Source: JAISFI01 sp031553775
Lineage (GTDB): Bacteria; Bacteroidota; Bacteroidia; Bacteroidales; Azobacteroidaceae
Assembly: GCA_031553775.1 (NCBI GenBank)
Contig: JAVBLA010000044.1
Location: 1-26,637 of the forward strand
Direction of reading: 5' to 3'
Length of the DNA: 26,637 nucleotides
A program made the position numbers and the translations under genes. Positions 24,539 to 26,637 of the stretch are shown piece by piece; the first letter of the stretch is position 1; each line of letters begins with the position of its first letter. Below the pieces are notes generated by a model. It did no database searches. It was not told the DNA's origin and worked only from the letters and a program-made list of their open reading frames with translations.

Positions 24539-24914
24539 TTTGAGGTTAATTATTGTGTTAGTAAATAGATTATCTGCATTGTAATAAGGAAATCCGGCCT
24601 TTGCAGAAAGGCCCAATACACATATATTAATATATTTTTTTAGGGATAGAATTTGCAGTTTCGGCAATTGAATAGCATAGACGAAAGGTCGACATAGACC
24701 TCCTTTCTGTTGGCAGTCTGGATTATTATAAGCGCAGGAATATTTATCATTCCTGAGGTTTTTCCCCTCGAACGCTTCTTCTCGCTTCTTCATTAGTCCT
24801 TTTCGGGTTGTCAAAAGTCCTCCGGATTAATATTACTATTCTCCCGGGTAACTTCACGTATGTATTAACGTATGTTATCTGATTGACTTTCCTGTTTAGG
24901 AAAGCCTTCTATAA
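24539..24914 (-). other. Long 5' leader of the T9SS/DGR operon
   Basis: About 370 bp separate the predicted ECF promoter from the first gene. On the minus strand a perfect 7-bp hairpin CTTTCCT/AGGAAAG (24887-24893, 24898-24904) lies at the 5' end. An 8-bp direct repeat ACGTATGT with a 12-bp period follows (about 24856 and 24868). Nearer the gene are a perfect palindrome ATATATTAATATAT (24622-24635) and the hairpin GGCCTTT-GCAG-AAAGGCC (24596-24613). An in-frame upstream ORF spans most of it, but its sequence does not look like protein. Regulation at the RNA level is possible. Confidence 0.45.
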
Positions 24915-24948
24915 ATATAAATGAGTATATTTTTCGGAACGTTGCTTG
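24915..24948 (-). promoter_or_regulatory. ECF-type promoter, copy 2
   Basis: On the minus strand GCAACGTT (AACGTT at 24938-24943) and CATTTATAT (CATTTA at 24918-24923) have 17 bp between AAC and CAT, with an A-rich spacer. It is 29/34 identical to the segment at 13792-13825 in the same orientation. It should start the operon T9SS protein, small membrane protein, VR target, and probably MSL and RT remnant. From 24949 to 25122 I see only AT-rich sequence. Confidence 0.6.
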
Positions 24949-25122
24949 TCTATTGAAAAAAAATGAAAAATATTTTTGGAAGATTAAATATTGTTTTTCT
25001 AAACCTATTGATTATTAGAAGTATAAGTGAGCGTTTTTTGAGTGAATTTTAATTTCAGATTTTTAGAAATAAGGTAAAATAACGCTGAAATTTGTTGCAT
25101 TTTGGTCTGTATTTTATGAAAT

Positions 25123-25149
25123 AAAAAAAGCAGACCATAATTGGCCTGC
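25123..25149 (-). terminator. Intrinsic terminator of the right-end T9SS gene
   Basis: On the minus strand GCAGGCCA (25142-25149) pairs over ATTA with TGGTCTGC (25130-25137), with one G-U pair, followed by seven T. It lies about 30 bp after the stop of the 25179-26450 gene. Confidence 0.85.
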
Positions 25150-25178
25150 CTCCTTTTATATATTTCAAAAATCACAAT

Positions 25179-26450
25179 TTACAAAGAAACCTTTGCAACA
25201 CTACGTTTACCGGAGTAATCAGTGACTTTTAGAATATAAACACCTTTTAATCCCAGTGTTGAAATATTGGAAGAACTTGTTTCCATGCGCACTTTCTGTC
25301 CGCTTACAGAGATTAGTTCGATTTGCTTAGCATCTGTTCCCTCCAACTGGATTTGGTTATCTGAAATCGTAAATTGAATTTCGCTGGTGGATATTTTGCG
25401 AATAGATGAATCATCTCCCAGATCGATTTCGTATGCTCCAATTCCGTTATTGGTAACCATAAGATACACTACCGGTTTTTCTCCCGTAAGATTAACAGCC
25501 AGGTCTGCAGTGTTGTTTCCATTGGTTTCTTTTCCTATGGTAGTAGTCGTAGCTATTTTTTTTGCTGTGGTAACATCGCCTGTCGCAAAACTGATAACTT
25601 CGGCACAGTTACTTGCCAAGAGGAAATATGCCAGATATTCCTGTCCGTTTTTTTCTCCCATATATCTTACGGAACTGGTTTTTATAGGAGCAATGCTTCC
25701 CGGAACAGCATTTTCAGTAAGGAACCCTGTTTGATCTATATACCTGATAGAAGCGCCCATGTTTGTCCAGAAAAAAGAACCGTCGGATTTGGGAGCGACT
25801 CCCGGTACAGTATAATCGGTTACTCCTGTTACTCCGATGGTTATTACCTGAGGTGTATTATTGAAAACATAAGATCCCGGGTTAGCAGTGTCTTCAGTCA
25901 TAGAATATACATACACCACTGCGTTTCCGCTACCATCTTTATTCCAACTGGGAGCCCATAATTTAGCTGTTCCGGTTAAGAAATTTCCGCTTACGGATAT
26001 TTTATCTCCTAGTCGCGCTCCGGAGGGAAGGGCGGCATTCAATACATTCACCGGATCGGACGACTCGCTTTTCCAGGCATAAGCTTTGAAGAAAGAGCCG
26101 GCAGCATTAGCCATATTGCTTGCAATAATAACGCCATCCTCGCTTACTCCTGCAGCATTCAATATCCAGAGTCCACCGGTAACAATGTTTTCTCCCATCG
26201 GTAATTGACCGATAGTGGCTCCTGTTTCCGGGTTAAGGATATGTACAAAAGCGCCGCCTTCCCTGGATGGGACATATAAGCGTTTGTTTCCGTTTACAAT
26301 TCCGAATGCCACATTCCGGCAAAGGCTACCTGTGCCTATATAAGCCGGACGATTGCCGTTGTCGGCATTTAGTTCCCAAAGCGTAGTGGCTTGTCCGAAA
26401 GACATTACCGAAACCAATACTGCTACTGTTAAAGTAAATAACTGTTTCAT
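25179..26450 (-). CDS. T9SS-sorted beta-propeller-like exported protein (DUF4623-like)
   Basis: The 423-residue protein has a signal peptide (MKQLFTLTVAVLVSVMSFGQ). The body (about 21-345) consists of repeated beta-sheet blades with GxxLxxxVAFGxVNGNKRLYV-like strands (e.g. LCRNVAFGIVNGNKRLYVPS), which resembles the DUF4623 group of beta-propeller-like proteins. The last 75 residues form a T9SS type A sorting domain (ELISVSGQKVRMETSSSN, GLKGVYILKVTDYSGKRSVA). It is therefore expected to be secreted and attached to the cell surface. It stands alone, ends in a strong terminator and has no clear promoter match. The 187 bp to its right hold no gene. Confidence 0.85.
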   Translation of the reverse strand: MKQLFTLTVAVLVSVMSFGQATTLWELNADNGNRPAYIGTGSLCRNVAFGIVNGNKRLYVPSREGGAFVHILNPETGATIGQLPMGENIVTGGLWILNAAGVSEDGVIIASNMANAAGSFFKAYAWKSESSDPVNVLNAALPSGARLGDKISVSGNFLTGTAKLWAPSWNKDGSGNAVVYVYSMTEDTANPGSYVFNNTPQVITIGVTGVTDYTVPGVAPKSDGSFFWTNMGASIRYIDQTGFLTENAVPGSIAPIKTSSVRYMGEKNGQEYLAYFLLASNCAEVISFATGDVTTAKKIATTTTIGKETNGNNTADLAVNLTGEKPVVYLMVTNNGIGAYEIDLGDDSSIRKISTSEIQFTISDNQIQLEGTDAKQIELISVSGQKVRMETSSSNISTLGLKGVYILKVTDYSGKRSVAKVSL

Positions 26451-26637
26451 GATTTTTGATGTTTAATGGTTCGAAAATAATTGAATTTGGAATTAAAACT
26501 ATGAAGTCATTTAGACTTTTTTCGTTTATAAATTTTCTTTATTAAAATCACAATAAAAGCTATGTAATTGAAAGCTTTCCAACTAGATGTTGTAAAATCG
26601 AACCGATTAAGAATGGTTCTGAAACTATCCATCCATG

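Noticed and set aside
24539..24814. 92-residue N-terminal extension of the T9SS protein
   Set aside because: A good signal peptide starts at 24538; the extension has no protein-like conservation and coincides with a structured leader.

Overview
The window looks like a chromosomal segment of a Bacteroidales bacterium (Bacteroidota). The evidence is the Bacteroidota-type gene families, several promoter elements of the form TAnnTTTG, an almost complete lack of Shine-Dalgarno sequences, long N-terminal signal peptides, and two proteins ending in type IX secretion (T9SS) sorting domains. I cannot name the genus.

Left part (1-10.8 kb): conserved core genes. After an intergenic repeat come gyrA, a TPR exoprotein, a phenylacetate-CoA ligase and a tandem-ACT protein, all on +. 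Then follow fabD (-), tatA-tatC (+), pgk (-), and a divergent HxlR regulator / DJ-1-family pair. Intergenic spaces here carry three different 7-bp tandem repeats, one of which forms a perfect 33-bp inverted repeat between the convergent tatC and pgk genes.

Middle (10.9-15.8 kb): an accessory envelope region on the minus strand. It holds a small lipoprotein, an S41 peptidase, another lipoprotein, and an ECF sigma factor overlapping (ATGA) a protein that combines a cytoplasmic N-terminus, one membrane helix and a predicted C-terminal beta-barrel. Between these lies a strong ECF-type promoter that seems to drive a short structured RNA.

Right part (16-24.9 kb): a minus-strand cassette that I read as a decayed diversity-generating retroelement (DGR). 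In order of transcription it contains a T9SS surface protein, a small membrane protein, a 1121-aa Ig-repeat protein ending in a FISUMP/C-type-lectin-like domain with a variable-region-like end, a MutS-I-like DGR accessory protein, and only the C-terminal half of the reverse transcriptase. No template repeat is visible in the window. A thioredoxin-fold protein follows. The promoter of this cassette shares a 34-bp motif (29/34 identical) with the promoter of the structured RNA, which suggests that both belong to the regulon of one ECF sigma factor, possibly the one encoded between them. The window ends with a second T9SS-sorted beta-propeller-like protein.
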